In this document: one piece after another, positions 57,001 through 64,000 of the stretch
Layout: each line of letters starts with the position of its first letter
Numbering within the stretch: the first letter of the stretch is position 1
Assembly (NCBI RefSeq): GCF_037176765.1
Contig: NC_090026.1
Location: 55,842,717-55,906,716 of the forward strand
Length of the DNA stretch: 64,000 bases
Source: Anolis sagrei
Lineage: Eukaryota; Chordata; Lepidosauria; Squamata; Anolidae
Reading direction: 5' to 3'
Program-made: the position numbers and the translations under genes
Notes under the pieces: model-generated
Seen by the model: the letters and a program-made list of their open reading frames with translations, nothing else
What the model was told of the DNA's origin: nothing
Database searches by the model: none

Positions 57001-60000
57001 TTTCTGGTTTGTTGCCGGGTCTCCGAGGACTATTTCCTCCCCCTTTGGAGAGAACCTACGGCTTCCAGAAGCTCAGCAAGATGTAAGAGAATATTTGATA
57101 ATGGACTTAACCACAGCACGGTGATACAATTTGAAACAGTCCCAAACACGCTCTTCTTGAACAGCAAAATATTACAAATATTTTATCCTCAAAATGAGGC
57201 GGTCATCTTCTGCAAAATTATAAGTGATCCTGATAACAGTCCCAAATTTGACAGGGCTTATCCAGAGATACACCTGAAAGAAAAGGCTTTTACAAGACAT
57301 TAACACATTTTGGAATACACATACTTGTTCTTTTCCACCTAGCCTGATCATGGCAAATCCGGTTACCTACATTACCAGATCTGTGTGATCTGTGCCAAGA
57401 TCTAATCTAAACTAGACTCACAAGAGCTTATTTTCTGCATAAGCAAAAGGTCCCCATTTTCCTCTTGAAAGTGACAAACAGGGGGAGAGGGGACACCGTG
57501 AAATCCTCAATGAAGCCACAAACTCGTCCATGCAGCTTGATGTGAGGATTTTCTCTCTTCTTGATTGCAGGAAAAGCTTTTTTTTTGATGACTCATATTC
57601 CTCCATCACGTTATTCTGACACATGTGCCTATTATCAGTCCAAAGAACGTTTCTAACCTTCCCACGTCTCGGAGTGGCTCTCGGCGGGATGGTCGTCCTC
57701 TTGACCGAGGCTGAGAATGCATTCTTCTCTTGTGTCGCATTTTATGAATGAGTTGATACAAGTCAATACTTTCATCAGGTGGGAATAGGAGACAAAGTTG
57801 GGTTCCGCATTCAATCTCAATTTCCTGGAACAGTTAAACATCAATTTCATATGACCAAATCAGAATGCATTTAAATTCACCAGTCATAGCAAGTTAATGA
57901 TTAATTATATGTGTTTGCACTAAGAAATTAAATTGTGGGTAATGAGGCAAAACAAAACAGTGCAGCAGAAAGCACAACTTCTTTTATTAAAAGATACAGA
58001 GTACCTACCTTAACTAATATATGAAACCTGGAAATATGCAGATGAAAAGCTCACTGGCACACATAAATAGTAGGTTAGGTAGATGTGCATGAACTTATTT
58101 CAGGGCATTTGAATACTAAGATTGAATAAGGAAGGAGTAACTTTATATTACTACTTGTTGTAAAGTTAGTTCTATAGCCTTCGAAACAATACTGTGGCTA
58201 TTTTTATTTGAACCCAAATCACATGTCGTATTTACTTGTGCACAATGACTTAAGTCATGAGTTCATGTAAGCTATTGTATTTCATCGTATAATAAATGAC
58301 ACTGCATAATAGTCGCACCCTCATTTTTTGGGTGGCAGAATTAGTGATTTGTATTCCTCGCATGGTCACAGAACTGTTTGGGGCGGATTCCTCAATTCTT
58401 CCTTATTTCTCCGAAGGCAAGGCAGTTTTGAAACTATGAAATATAGATCTCCATATTTCTCTTCCCCCCCTTGCAAAAAGCTCAATTTTGGCCTTTGGAA
58501 AAAGCAGGAAGGGAGGGGGAAATTTTCGTTCTCCTTAATCCAGAGGCAAGACAGTTTAAACAAACAAGCGAACAAAAACTGAACTGTTTGTCTGAAGCTG
58601 CAAAATTCCTCCTCCTGTCTTGGGAGGCAAGGCAGTTTTTTTAAACCATTCAGAAACTGGAGAAACATAGGCAGATTTTTAAAATTGTGTAATAGTTGCA
58701 CATCTGGTTTTTGTTAAAAAATGGAATTAAAAAGTGTGCCTATTATGCAATGAAATATGGTATTTTCTTTCTCTTACACTTTGAAGTGTATAAAGTAGTA
58801 TGTAGTTCTACCACATAGTTCTGCTTGGGTGTTGCATGTTAATTACTTCTCCTCTTCTATTCTCTCTTGCTACTTCACTACATGTGTAGAAGAAATCCCT
58901 GTTTTTCACACAAAGTGACATCAGCAGACTATGATGTTGAGTATACTGGAATATTAATTGATCTAGTTTCTAAACAACATCTTGGAAGATGGTCAAGAGT
59001 TCTTTAAAGTATTGGCTACTCCATAAAACATAAATACTTTTAACAAATTTATTTTTTGATGTGTGAAATAACATTAGAACAAATTAATAAACTTAAGCAG
59101 ATTTAAAGACAACCGACAAACCTGTCCGTCACGTCCAATCTTTACTGGCTTATGTTCATTCCAAGGATTGGTTAGGTGAGAAGACTTTGTGAATGGTAAT
59201 TCACGCCTAAATATATAAGCGACATGTAAAGGGCGGCATATAAATGTTGTAAATAAATAAATAAATAAAACACAATTTAATGTCACACAATAATGTCTTT
59301 CTAGGTACAGGTAATCCTCAAGTTATGAACAAGATAGGTTTGTTCTTAAGCTGAATTTGTATGTAAGTTGGAACAGGTACATTTTTAAAGTGTAACAGTG
59401 ACTTATGGGTGGCTCCATGACTCTTGACTTCCTAAAACAGGCTTGCATAATTGGTGGCCCTACCCGTGTTTGGGGCTTCAATTTTCAGAAGCCCTAGCCT
59501 GTTTCTTCAATAGCTAGGAATTCTTGAAGTCCAAAATACCTGGAGGGCGGCAGGTTGCACATGGCTGTCTTAAAGCCTCCATGTTTCCCAAATTTGGAAA
59601 GGGAGGGGAGCAATGCCTGAAAATGAGTCAAATGACTCAATCATAATTCCTGAAGACCAGAAATAGTTTTTTTAATTAATTAGCCTTCTAAAGGTGGGCA
59701 GGGTAAAAGCTGCCTCTCTCCTGCTCAAACTGTGCATTCTTGAAATATGAGATTAGATGTCTACATTTAATTATATAGCAGATGGCCATATTTGATTAAG
59801 ATATATATTAAAGTGGGAGAGCATTTTTTACTGAGGTTGCAATACAAAGAACATAAGTTTTACCAATTCCTAATAGCCATTGTATCAAGGAAATTCTGCT
59901 ATCACCTCCTATGCCAATTCACATTAGAAAGAAAGCTTTCACTATGTTCTGAAACTACGCAGTGTTGAACTCCATCAGAAATGTTATCTGCTTGTTTCGA

Positions 60001-63000
60001 GGATATACTTAGATTTTATTCTCCCCAAACCAGATCCTTCACAATACCCATTTTATAAGATTTTCCACTCATTGTACCTGCATATCCAATCTATCTTAAA
60101 CACGCCTCCAAGCATTCTTGCATTCATTCCTGCAGGAAGCACCCAATGTATAGGAGATCCTCCATGGTGAGATTCAGAAGCTAATCTTGCAAATCCTAGA
60201 AGAATTGGAATACTCCATTGAAGGAAGATCAACAATAATGTTGCAATACCTTTCAATCTAAGTACTTCTCTTAGTTACCTTGGAATTTTCCACTCTCTCT
60301 CACAGAAAATATCAAGATAACACTCCTTGCTGATCTGAAGGCTGCATTGAGTTTTTTCTCATTGACTGGGAGAGTTGACCAGACACCCTATAGAGGTAAG
60401 GACACAAGCAATTATATATCAAGGAGATTTTGAGTTTAGCTCAATGGCAAAGACACTGATAACAAATATATCATCCCAGGTTTAATCCCAATAATTAAAT
60501 GGATACAACAGAGGACTGAGAAAGAGACTGAAATATTTGAAATCTACTGATTGATAATGATAACAATAACAATAATTTGTTACCCGCCTCCCCCAGCGGC
60601 TTGAGGCAGGCAAAACATATGAACATAAAAAATTTACAATAAAATACATAGATAAAACCCCATAATTATAAAAAAAAACCCAGGGCACAAAATGAACATG
60701 CAATGTTAATAGAATGTAAATTCAAAACTTGATTCAGAGGTGACTGGGTAGGCCCGCTGGAAGCTCTTCCAACAGGAAATTCCAGAGTCTTTGGGCAGCT
60801 GATGACAAAAGATCCTCTGTGTGATGGCTGCCAGTCAGGTTTTGGCTGGTTCGAGTAGATGCCCCTCCAGAGGACCTGAGTGTCCTAAGGGGGCCATGGA
60901 TTGTATGAGTGAAGGTGATCCTTTAGGTAACCTGAACCCAAACCATGTAGGGCTTTAAAGATCAAAACCATCACGTTTTGGGAACTAATTAGCAACCAGT
61001 GAACTGAATTTAGGATGGGTGCAATATGCTTACTCCTAGATGTTACTGTAACCAGTCTGGCTGCTCTGTTTTGAACTAATTAGAGTTTACAAACTTGGCA
61101 AAAAGGTAACCCAATAAAAGCACATTACAGAAGTTCAACCTTGAGGTTCCCAGTGCATGCACCACTATTTGTGTTTTGATGGCATGGAGAAATATATTTG
61201 GGTATCTGTAGATGTTGCGGGCTAGGATGGGGCACAGCTGGCCTATCAGACTCCTGACCGTCGCATCTACGTGGGCTGACATTTGAAGAGTCGGCTCCAG
61301 GAGCACTCCCAAGCTGTAAACACTGCTAAAAAGAGATTGGAGTACATGGATCAGATTGGGGTGCAGTGTAGGGGAGACGAGGATAGTTGATGCATATATC
61401 TATGGCTACCTGTAGATTTGTATTTTAAGAGGACTAAATGTATGTTGTATGTTATGTCTGCACTGTTTGTTTTTGATAAGGCCAATTGGCTAATCAATAA
61501 AAATTGTTGTTGTTTCTTTGCAAGAGATCTTATGTCAAAGAAACAGTTGAAGGTTTAATAATTAAAAACAGCAATTTATTCCAGGAAGGATATTAGAAGC
61601 AAAGATGAAGTACTTTGACCATAAAATGAGAAGACAGGAAAGCTTGGAGAAGATAATGATGCTGGGAAAAATGGAAGGAAAAAGGAAGAGGGGCCGAACA
61701 AGGGCAAGATGGATGGATGGCATCCTTGAAGTGACTGGATTGACCTTGAAGGAGCTGGGGGTGGTGACGGCTGACAGGGAGCTCTGGTGTGGCCTGCTCC
61801 ATGAGGTCACGAAGAGTCAGAAGCGATTGAACAAATAAACAAAGCTTCTGCATACAAGACATTACTTGAAAATATCTTGCATGTGGAATCTGGCTTACCT
61901 TAGCTTTGGCAAGTGAGACATTCTCATGGTTGTTACTTTTTATAAGAAAAAATCTTGCATCTTGGAGAATGTATTTAAGTCTGCTGGTTTGGTCTGGAAG
62001 GGAAAAAAGAAAGGTAATTGTATTGGCATTACCATACCCAGAAGTAAACACATGTCTATTCACAGCTTTTTGTAACACAAGCTTTAACAATTACTGTTGC
62101 ACGGCTATTTTTCATCCCAGTGGAATTTGCCCAAGCTCCATTTCTAATATTAGAAGATATATATGGTCAATATCTGAGAACTGTGCCTTTTAATCAGGAA
62201 CAGGCAACTTGTTTCTCACCAGATCCTTTGGATTACAAGTCCTACAAAACCCATTACAGGACCTTTGGTCCAAAATCATTTGATTACACCATTCCAGCAA
62301 ATTTAACCTTCACATTTATGTCACAGCATGCAATGCCAAGCTCTTAAAAGTAAAATAAGCAGTTTCAGATAAAAGCCAATGTGACACTAGTAATGTTCTG
62401 ACAGGTTTCTCTCTTAGTTTACTACAGTAAAATATAAGATCCCAAGAAATCCATTTCTATATGAATTTTATTTTCAAATATCACTGCACCATTTCATTGC
62501 TTGCCAATTGTATTTTTTGCAATTACAAAATACATGCAAATTAGTAAATTTAGATGGGAAAACATCATTTGTTTACCATAATTTCCATGTACATCAGAAC
62601 ATTACCACATTTAATGTAAATTAATGAACACCAACACAATAGCTTGCAATGGCAGCATGCATTTAAAAATCGAATTGAAATTATACCTTTTTGGACAGCA
62701 CGAACGGAAGATGATAATTTCTCATGCTTCTTTTCTGAACCTGTATTTAGCCAAAGTACATTTGTTCAGATTGAGCCTTAATAGAGATACGATACAACTT
62801 TTACAGTCTTTTCACATACTATTTTCATTCATGACAAATTATTCCTCCTGATGCGCACCCACACACACAAGAAGAATGCTGCTTAAAGTGCACAAGGGTT
62901 TGTTTTGGAATTTTAGGTAGTTTCATTTTGGTTGGTTTGTTTTGTTGGACTAGTTTTCTCCTCAGAAAACTAGTCAATGAATCATCATCTTCCAAGTTTT

Positions 63001-63300
63001 TAAAAAGTGAAAATTCCACTTATGCAACAAAATAGCATTGACATAACAAAAAAGCCTACTTGCTCAAATAAATCACACAGAACATGCCAAAATACCACCT
63101 TGTCCAGTTACATGTCCAATAGGGTTCTATGACCCACTAATTATTTTGTATAATGCAATTTCAGGATTTTAGTGCAGATCATGGTAGTAAGAGAAGCAGT
63201 AACAGAATACCTGCATATGACTCTGATGCAGAGCTTCCACTTCTATCAAAAACAATGGGAGAGATGCCTCTAGCTCTTTTCCTTGCCTTCTTTTTCTCAT
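44823..63300 (-). CDS. YTHDC1: YTHDC1, C-terminal 13 coding exons (gene enters from right edge)
   Basis: YTHDC1 is the nuclear YTH-domain protein that binds N6-methyladenosine in RNA and affects splicing, export and chromatin. The thirteen exons seen here total 1,295 bp and encode the last 430 residues. Human YTHDC1 has 727, so about 297 N-terminal residues lie beyond the right edge. Order: basic/serine linker (63300-62687), YTH domain (61993 to about 57660), Arg-rich and Pro-rich part, and the RE/RD-repeat tail ending RGERGRYRR. Cage residues are present: W in GVWST, W in SPIHWVLP, L in RMLGG. All borders are GT-AG and all phases match. It converges on the UGT gene. Introns carry mariner, hAT, L2, CR1 and Bov-B fragments. 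Confidence 0.96.
45123..45315 (-). mobile_element. L2-like 3' end fragment
   Basis: TTTCCACCCCGCCTTTCTCC then GACTCAAGGCAGCTTACAAT reads as a LINE 3' tail on the minus strand. Confidence 0.55.
45318..46270 (-). mobile_element. L2-like LINE 3' part, split by MITE
   Basis: Minus strand tail TATACCGGTCTTCTCACCTC on the left; [20 protein letters not shown] coding text at 46107-46289. The 481-bp element at 45471 separates the two parts. Confidence 0.8.
45471..45951. mobile_element. hAT-type MITE with AACGAA-rich foldback interior
   Basis: Ends TAGGGCTGGGC and GCCCAGCCCTA are exact 11-bp inverted repeats. Perfect 8-bp duplications TCATATAA at 45463-45470 and 45952-45959. The interior is full of TTTCGTAATTCGTT-like direct and inverted motifs. 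Inserted in an L2-like tail. Confidence 0.93.
46445..46810. mobile_element. hAT-like fragment
   Basis: TCCTCAAACCTTTTAAACAG then AGGGCCAGGTCACAGGCCCT and GGAGGGCCGGATTATA are phrases of a common hAT-type repeat. (TA)n inside. Ends unclear. Confidence 0.5.
46850..48205 (+). mobile_element. L2-like LINE 3' part, split by CR1
   Basis: Left piece 46850-47010 (ARLLTGAN..., [12 protein letters not shown]) and right piece about 47745-48205, with tail CCCGAGTCCCTTCGGGGAGA and AATAAAG. The CR1 copy lies exactly between. Confidence 0.8.
47015..47745 (+). mobile_element. CR1 LINE 3' end, nested in L2-like LINE
   Basis: Plus strand: [20 protein letters not shown] ... [20 protein letters not shown] ... 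[17 protein letters not shown], then the usual 3' end up to TTGGACTGGATGGCC. The terminal ATTCTATG repeats are missing. Confidence 0.88.
48362..48496 (-). CDS. YTHDC1: YTHDC1 Pro/His-rich exon
   Basis: 135-bp phase-0 exon reading [20 protein letters not shown], then [20 protein letters not shown] and RDKRV. It is the proline-rich segment of YTHDC1, with a V-to-I change in HHPVPHD. A 4.7-kb intron full of repeats separates it from the previous exon. Confidence 0.95.
49030..49740. mobile_element. hAT-like fragment with shared interior
   Basis: Left end CAGTTTCTCAACCATGGGGT. The interior carries GGTCCAGATCCATCATTTGA and the GTTCAATTCCATCATTGGTG phrases also seen at 12700, 27022 and in Helitrons. 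The right terminus is eroded. Confidence 0.55.
49850..49985. mobile_element. Small foldback MITE
   Basis: CAATGCTATGGAATCCTGGG and its reverse-complement partner CCCAGGATTGCATAGCATTG form the arms. About 135 bp in all. Confidence 0.6.
50162..50687. mobile_element. TIR element with TACT(A/G)(T/C)ATTTAC ends
   Basis: Left TACTGCATTTACTCAAGTAT; right, as reverse complement, TACTATATTTACCCAAGTCT. The middle has a 17-C run at 50530. No ORF, and no clear target duplication. Confidence 0.6.
50758..51351 (+). mobile_element. Internally deleted mariner-type element
   Basis: TA duplications at 50756-50757 and 51352-51353. Ends CGAGGGGTATTTTTTAAGTA and CGAGGGTTATTTTTTAAGTA (right, reverse complement). 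The N-terminal transposase part reads [20 protein letters not shown], then [20 protein letters not shown]. The C-terminal [11 protein letters not shown] follows directly. The catalytic DDD/E core is missing. Confidence 0.9.
51471..52263. mobile_element. hAT-type element with GC-rich repeats
   Basis: Ends CAGTGGTTCTCAACCTTTCT and GGTTGAGAACCGCTG, with duplications ATCGAAGT / ATCTAAGT (7 of 8). The GC-rich inner part 51870-52180 contains repeated and inverted GAGCCTCC(C/T)TCGCCTG units. Confidence 0.85.
52640..52830 (+). mobile_element. L2-like 3' tail
   Basis: CCGCCCTGAGTCCCCCCTCG followed by GGGGTGAGAAGGGC and (AAATA)n, the conserved terminal hairpin of the L2-like copies in this window. Confidence 0.75.
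53172..53234 (-). CDS. YTHDC1: YTHDC1 63-bp exon
   Basis: 63-bp phase-0 exon reading [20 protein letters not shown] then M, identical to the human sequence as I recall it. The donor is the weaker GTTTGT. Confidence 0.93.
53323..53362 (-). CDS. YTHDC1: YTHDC1 40-bp micro-exon
   Basis: 40-bp exon reading (R)[13 protein letters not shown], using the acceptor ...TTTTCAACAG. The closer AG that would start at GAGTCC breaks the frame, so the upstream AG is the real one. It is only 84 bp from the previous micro-exon. Confidence 0.92.
53447..53483 (-). CDS. YTHDC1: YTHDC1 37-bp micro-exon
   Basis: 37-bp exon reading (G)[11 protein letters not shown](R). Acceptor CCCTGTTT on the plus strand reads AAACAG on the minus strand; donor GTAAGA. 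Human has YQEVD here. Confidence 0.92.
53915..54463 (+). mobile_element. Internally deleted mariner/Tc1-like element
   Basis: TA duplications at 53913-53914 and 54464-54465. Ends CAGGGTGAGGCAGCAGAACT and CAGGGTGAGGCAGCATAACT (right, reverse complement). Transposase start [14 protein letters not shown] joins [20 protein letters not shown], which carries the last catalytic D region. The middle is deleted. Located in a YTHDC1 intron. Confidence 0.9.
54992..55074 (-). CDS. YTHDC1: YTHDC1 exon, Arg-rich linker
   Basis: 83-bp exon reading [19 protein letters not shown] then PPEFHQRP. Human has RRRPEDYD where this copy has RCRPEDYD, otherwise the match is full. Confidence 0.94.
55562..55945. mobile_element. 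TIR element with CAGTCCC ends
   Basis: Left GCAGTCCCCAAGTTACAAAC; right GTAAATCAGGGACTG. Single ends of the same family occur at about 48255-48290 and 59309-59400. The middle contains CCCCTGTGGCAATTGGATTT, also seen at 46720. Confidence 0.65.
55946..57657. other. YTHDC1 intron, no recognised element
   Basis: Low-repeat intronic sequence between the exons at 55074 and 57658. Open frames here are short and have no recognisable homology. Confidence 0.5.
57658..57824 (-). CDS. YTHDC1: YTHDC1 exon, end of YTH domain and Arg-rich linker
   Basis: 167-bp exon reading [20 protein letters not shown], then [20 protein letters not shown] and [15 protein letters not shown]. It closes the YTH fold and begins the Arg-rich region. 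Confidence 0.95.
58273..58763. mobile_element. MITE, TACCATATTTCA family
   Basis: Left TATTGTATTTCATCGTATAA and right reverse complement ATACCATATTTCATTGCATA. The interior has paired CTTCCC-rich and GGCAAGGCAGTTTT inverted segments. Confidence 0.65.
59122..59206 (-). CDS. YTHDC1: YTHDC1 exon, YTH domain
   Basis: 85-bp exon reading [20 protein letters not shown] then VKIGRDGQ. It holds the basic RNA-contacting part of the domain, with one Ala-to-Ser change from human (KSAHL to KSSHL). Confidence 0.95.
60078..60195 (-). CDS. YTHDC1: YTHDC1 exon, YTH domain with second cage Trp
   Basis: 118-bp exon reading (G)[19 protein letters not shown], then [20 protein letters not shown]. The tryptophan of IHWVLP and the leucine of RMLGG correspond to cage residues W428 and L439 of human YTHDC1. 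It is separated from the preceding exon by an 83-bp intron. Confidence 0.95.
60279..60387 (-). CDS. YTHDC1: YTHDC1 exon, YTH domain with first cage Trp
   Basis: 109-bp exon reading [20 protein letters not shown] then [16 protein letters not shown]. The tryptophan of GVWST is the first wall of the m6A aromatic cage (W377 in human). One change stands out: human LNLAF is LNAAF here. Confidence 0.95.
60545..61330 (-). mobile_element. Old L2-like LINE 3' part
   Basis: Minus strand: [40 protein letters not shown], and a 3' tail with TTACCCGCCTCCCCCAGCGG on the plus strand. More decayed than the other copies, so probably older. Confidence 0.75.
61580..61845 (+). mobile_element. Bov-B LINE terminal fragment
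   Basis: Plus strand: [20 protein letters not shown], then [20 protein letters not shown], ending KSQKRLNK and AACAAATAAACAAA. Antisense to YTHDC1, 50 bp from the exon at 61899. Confidence 0.9.
61899..61993 (-). CDS. YTHDC1: YTHDC1 exon, start of YTH domain
   Basis: 95-bp exon reading (D)[18 protein letters not shown] then [13 protein letters not shown], the first beta-strand and helix of the YTH fold. The asparagines of SNNHEN help bind the methylated adenosine in known structures. Confidence 0.95.
62687..62740 (-). CDS. YTHDC1: YTHDC1 54-bp cassette exon
   Basis: 54-bp exon reading (G)[17 protein letters not shown]. Both flanking introns are phase 1, so it can be skipped without a frameshift. 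The shorter known human isoform lacks 18 residues, which fits this exon, but I match it from memory only. Confidence 0.92.
63211..63300 (-). CDS. YTHDC1: YTHDC1 exon with basic/Ser-rich linker
   Basis: 90-bp exon; minus-strand acceptor at 63301-63302 and GT donor at 63210-63209. It reads (D)[20 protein letters not shown] then [10 protein letters not shown]. It is near-identical to the human segment before the YTH domain and is the most 5' exon I can identify in the window. Confidence 0.93.
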
Positions 63301-63701
63301 CTAAGACCACCAAAACAAGCAACAGATTCATACCAAAAACATCCATCAGAAATGCTTGCAAGGCCAGTACAGTAGTTTATTTCATTCTCACAATTTTAAA
63401 GATTACTTCTTCATTAGGCCTTCATTATTTGTTCAGAAATCAATTATTCTGCCAAAAAAGTATGAGATTTCTTTTTAGAACTCAAGGGAATTTTGGTTGT
63501 TTGACTTGAGCAGCAACACAGCATGTCGCCTGGGAACCTCAAGAAATTTCAAGATCAGCCCATCTCTTTCTGATTCTCTGGTGTTCAGTCAAACATTTTA
63601 AAGCCTTGGTAGCTCTCTTTACCCTATCACAATGATTTAGAAGTTAGCAAGCATTTCTAGGAACAAATGCAGCACATATCTCATTTAAAACCCAATATTT
63701 A

Positions 63702-63990
63702 CCATATATGCTTGAGTATAAGCCGAGTTTTTCCACCTCCCCCCCCTTTTAGGCTGAACCCCCCTCTCCCCGGCTTATACTTGAATGAATTATTTATTAT
63801 TTTACTGGATTATTATTATTATATTTATGTTTTTATTCTATTTATTATTATCATTACATTTACATTACTTTATTATTATTTTTATTACATTTATAATTTT
63901 ACTCTATTATTATTACATTTATTATTTTACTCTATTATTATTGGAAAAATACAAAAACACATTTACATTGAAGGTTAGAATAATGGTTTG
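63702..63990. repeat. Foldback MITE fragment and (TTA)n microsatellite
   Basis: GAGTATAAGCCGAG and CGGCTTATACTTGAA form a short inverted pair (63713-63786). An imperfect (TTA/ATT)n run follows to about 63950. Confidence 0.65.
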
Positions 63991-64000
63991 ATCAGAGTAG

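Noticed and set aside
56218-57303. Short open frames in the YTHDC1 intron.
   Set aside because: Random length for AT-rich intron sequence, with no family resemblance.
63785-63991. Ile/Tyr/Phe-rich open frames at the right edge.
   Set aside because: Produced by the (TTA)n microsatellite.

Overview
The window is vertebrate nuclear DNA and most likely comes from a squamate reptile (lizard-like). The grounds are split genes with GT-AG introns, a YTHDC1 gene next to UGT2-family genes as in other amniotes, and a mixed repeat load: Bov-B/RTE, CR1, L2-like and L1-like LINEs, Penelope-like elements, tRNA-derived SINEs resembling Sauria SINEs, Helitrons, hAT-type and mariner-type DNA elements. There are no bacterial operons, CRISPR arrays or rRNA genes. 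Layout, left half (+ strand): the last two coding exons of one UDP-glucuronosyltransferase gene (gene A, exons at 1920-2139 and 2932-3211) enter from the left. After 7.9 kb of repeats come two nearly identical UGT first exons (11087-11807 and 13976-14696), each with an HNF1-like palindrome about 160-180 bp upstream. Only one set of downstream exons follows (22939-23087, 28433-28564, 31923-32010, 36647-36866, 38011-38287). Spliced from either first exon this gives 528 residues, the normal size for the family. The arrangement looks like alternative first exons sharing exons 2-6, as in UGT1 and UGT2A1/UGT2A2. A remnant of a third promoter copy lies near 20.95 kb. Right half (- strand): 13 terminal coding exons of YTHDC1, the nuclear m6A reader, run from 63300 down to the stop codon at 44823, with all splice phases consistent. 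They cover the end of the acidic/serine-rich linker, the whole YTH domain and the Arg/Pro-rich C-terminus. The first exons lie beyond the right edge. UGT and YTHDC1 are convergent, with about 6.5 kb of mostly repeats between the stop codons. Almost everything else is transposon-derived. Several elements have readable ends and target-site duplications, which gives a relative order of insertion: CR1 in L2, hAT in L2, hAT in hAT, Helitron in a foldback element, SINE in the third promoter relic. The points most worth follow-up are the duplicated first exons with their promoters, the third promoter relic, the very uneven divergence of exons 5 and 6 between the two UGT copies, and a hammerhead-like motif inside a foldback element in UGT intron 4.
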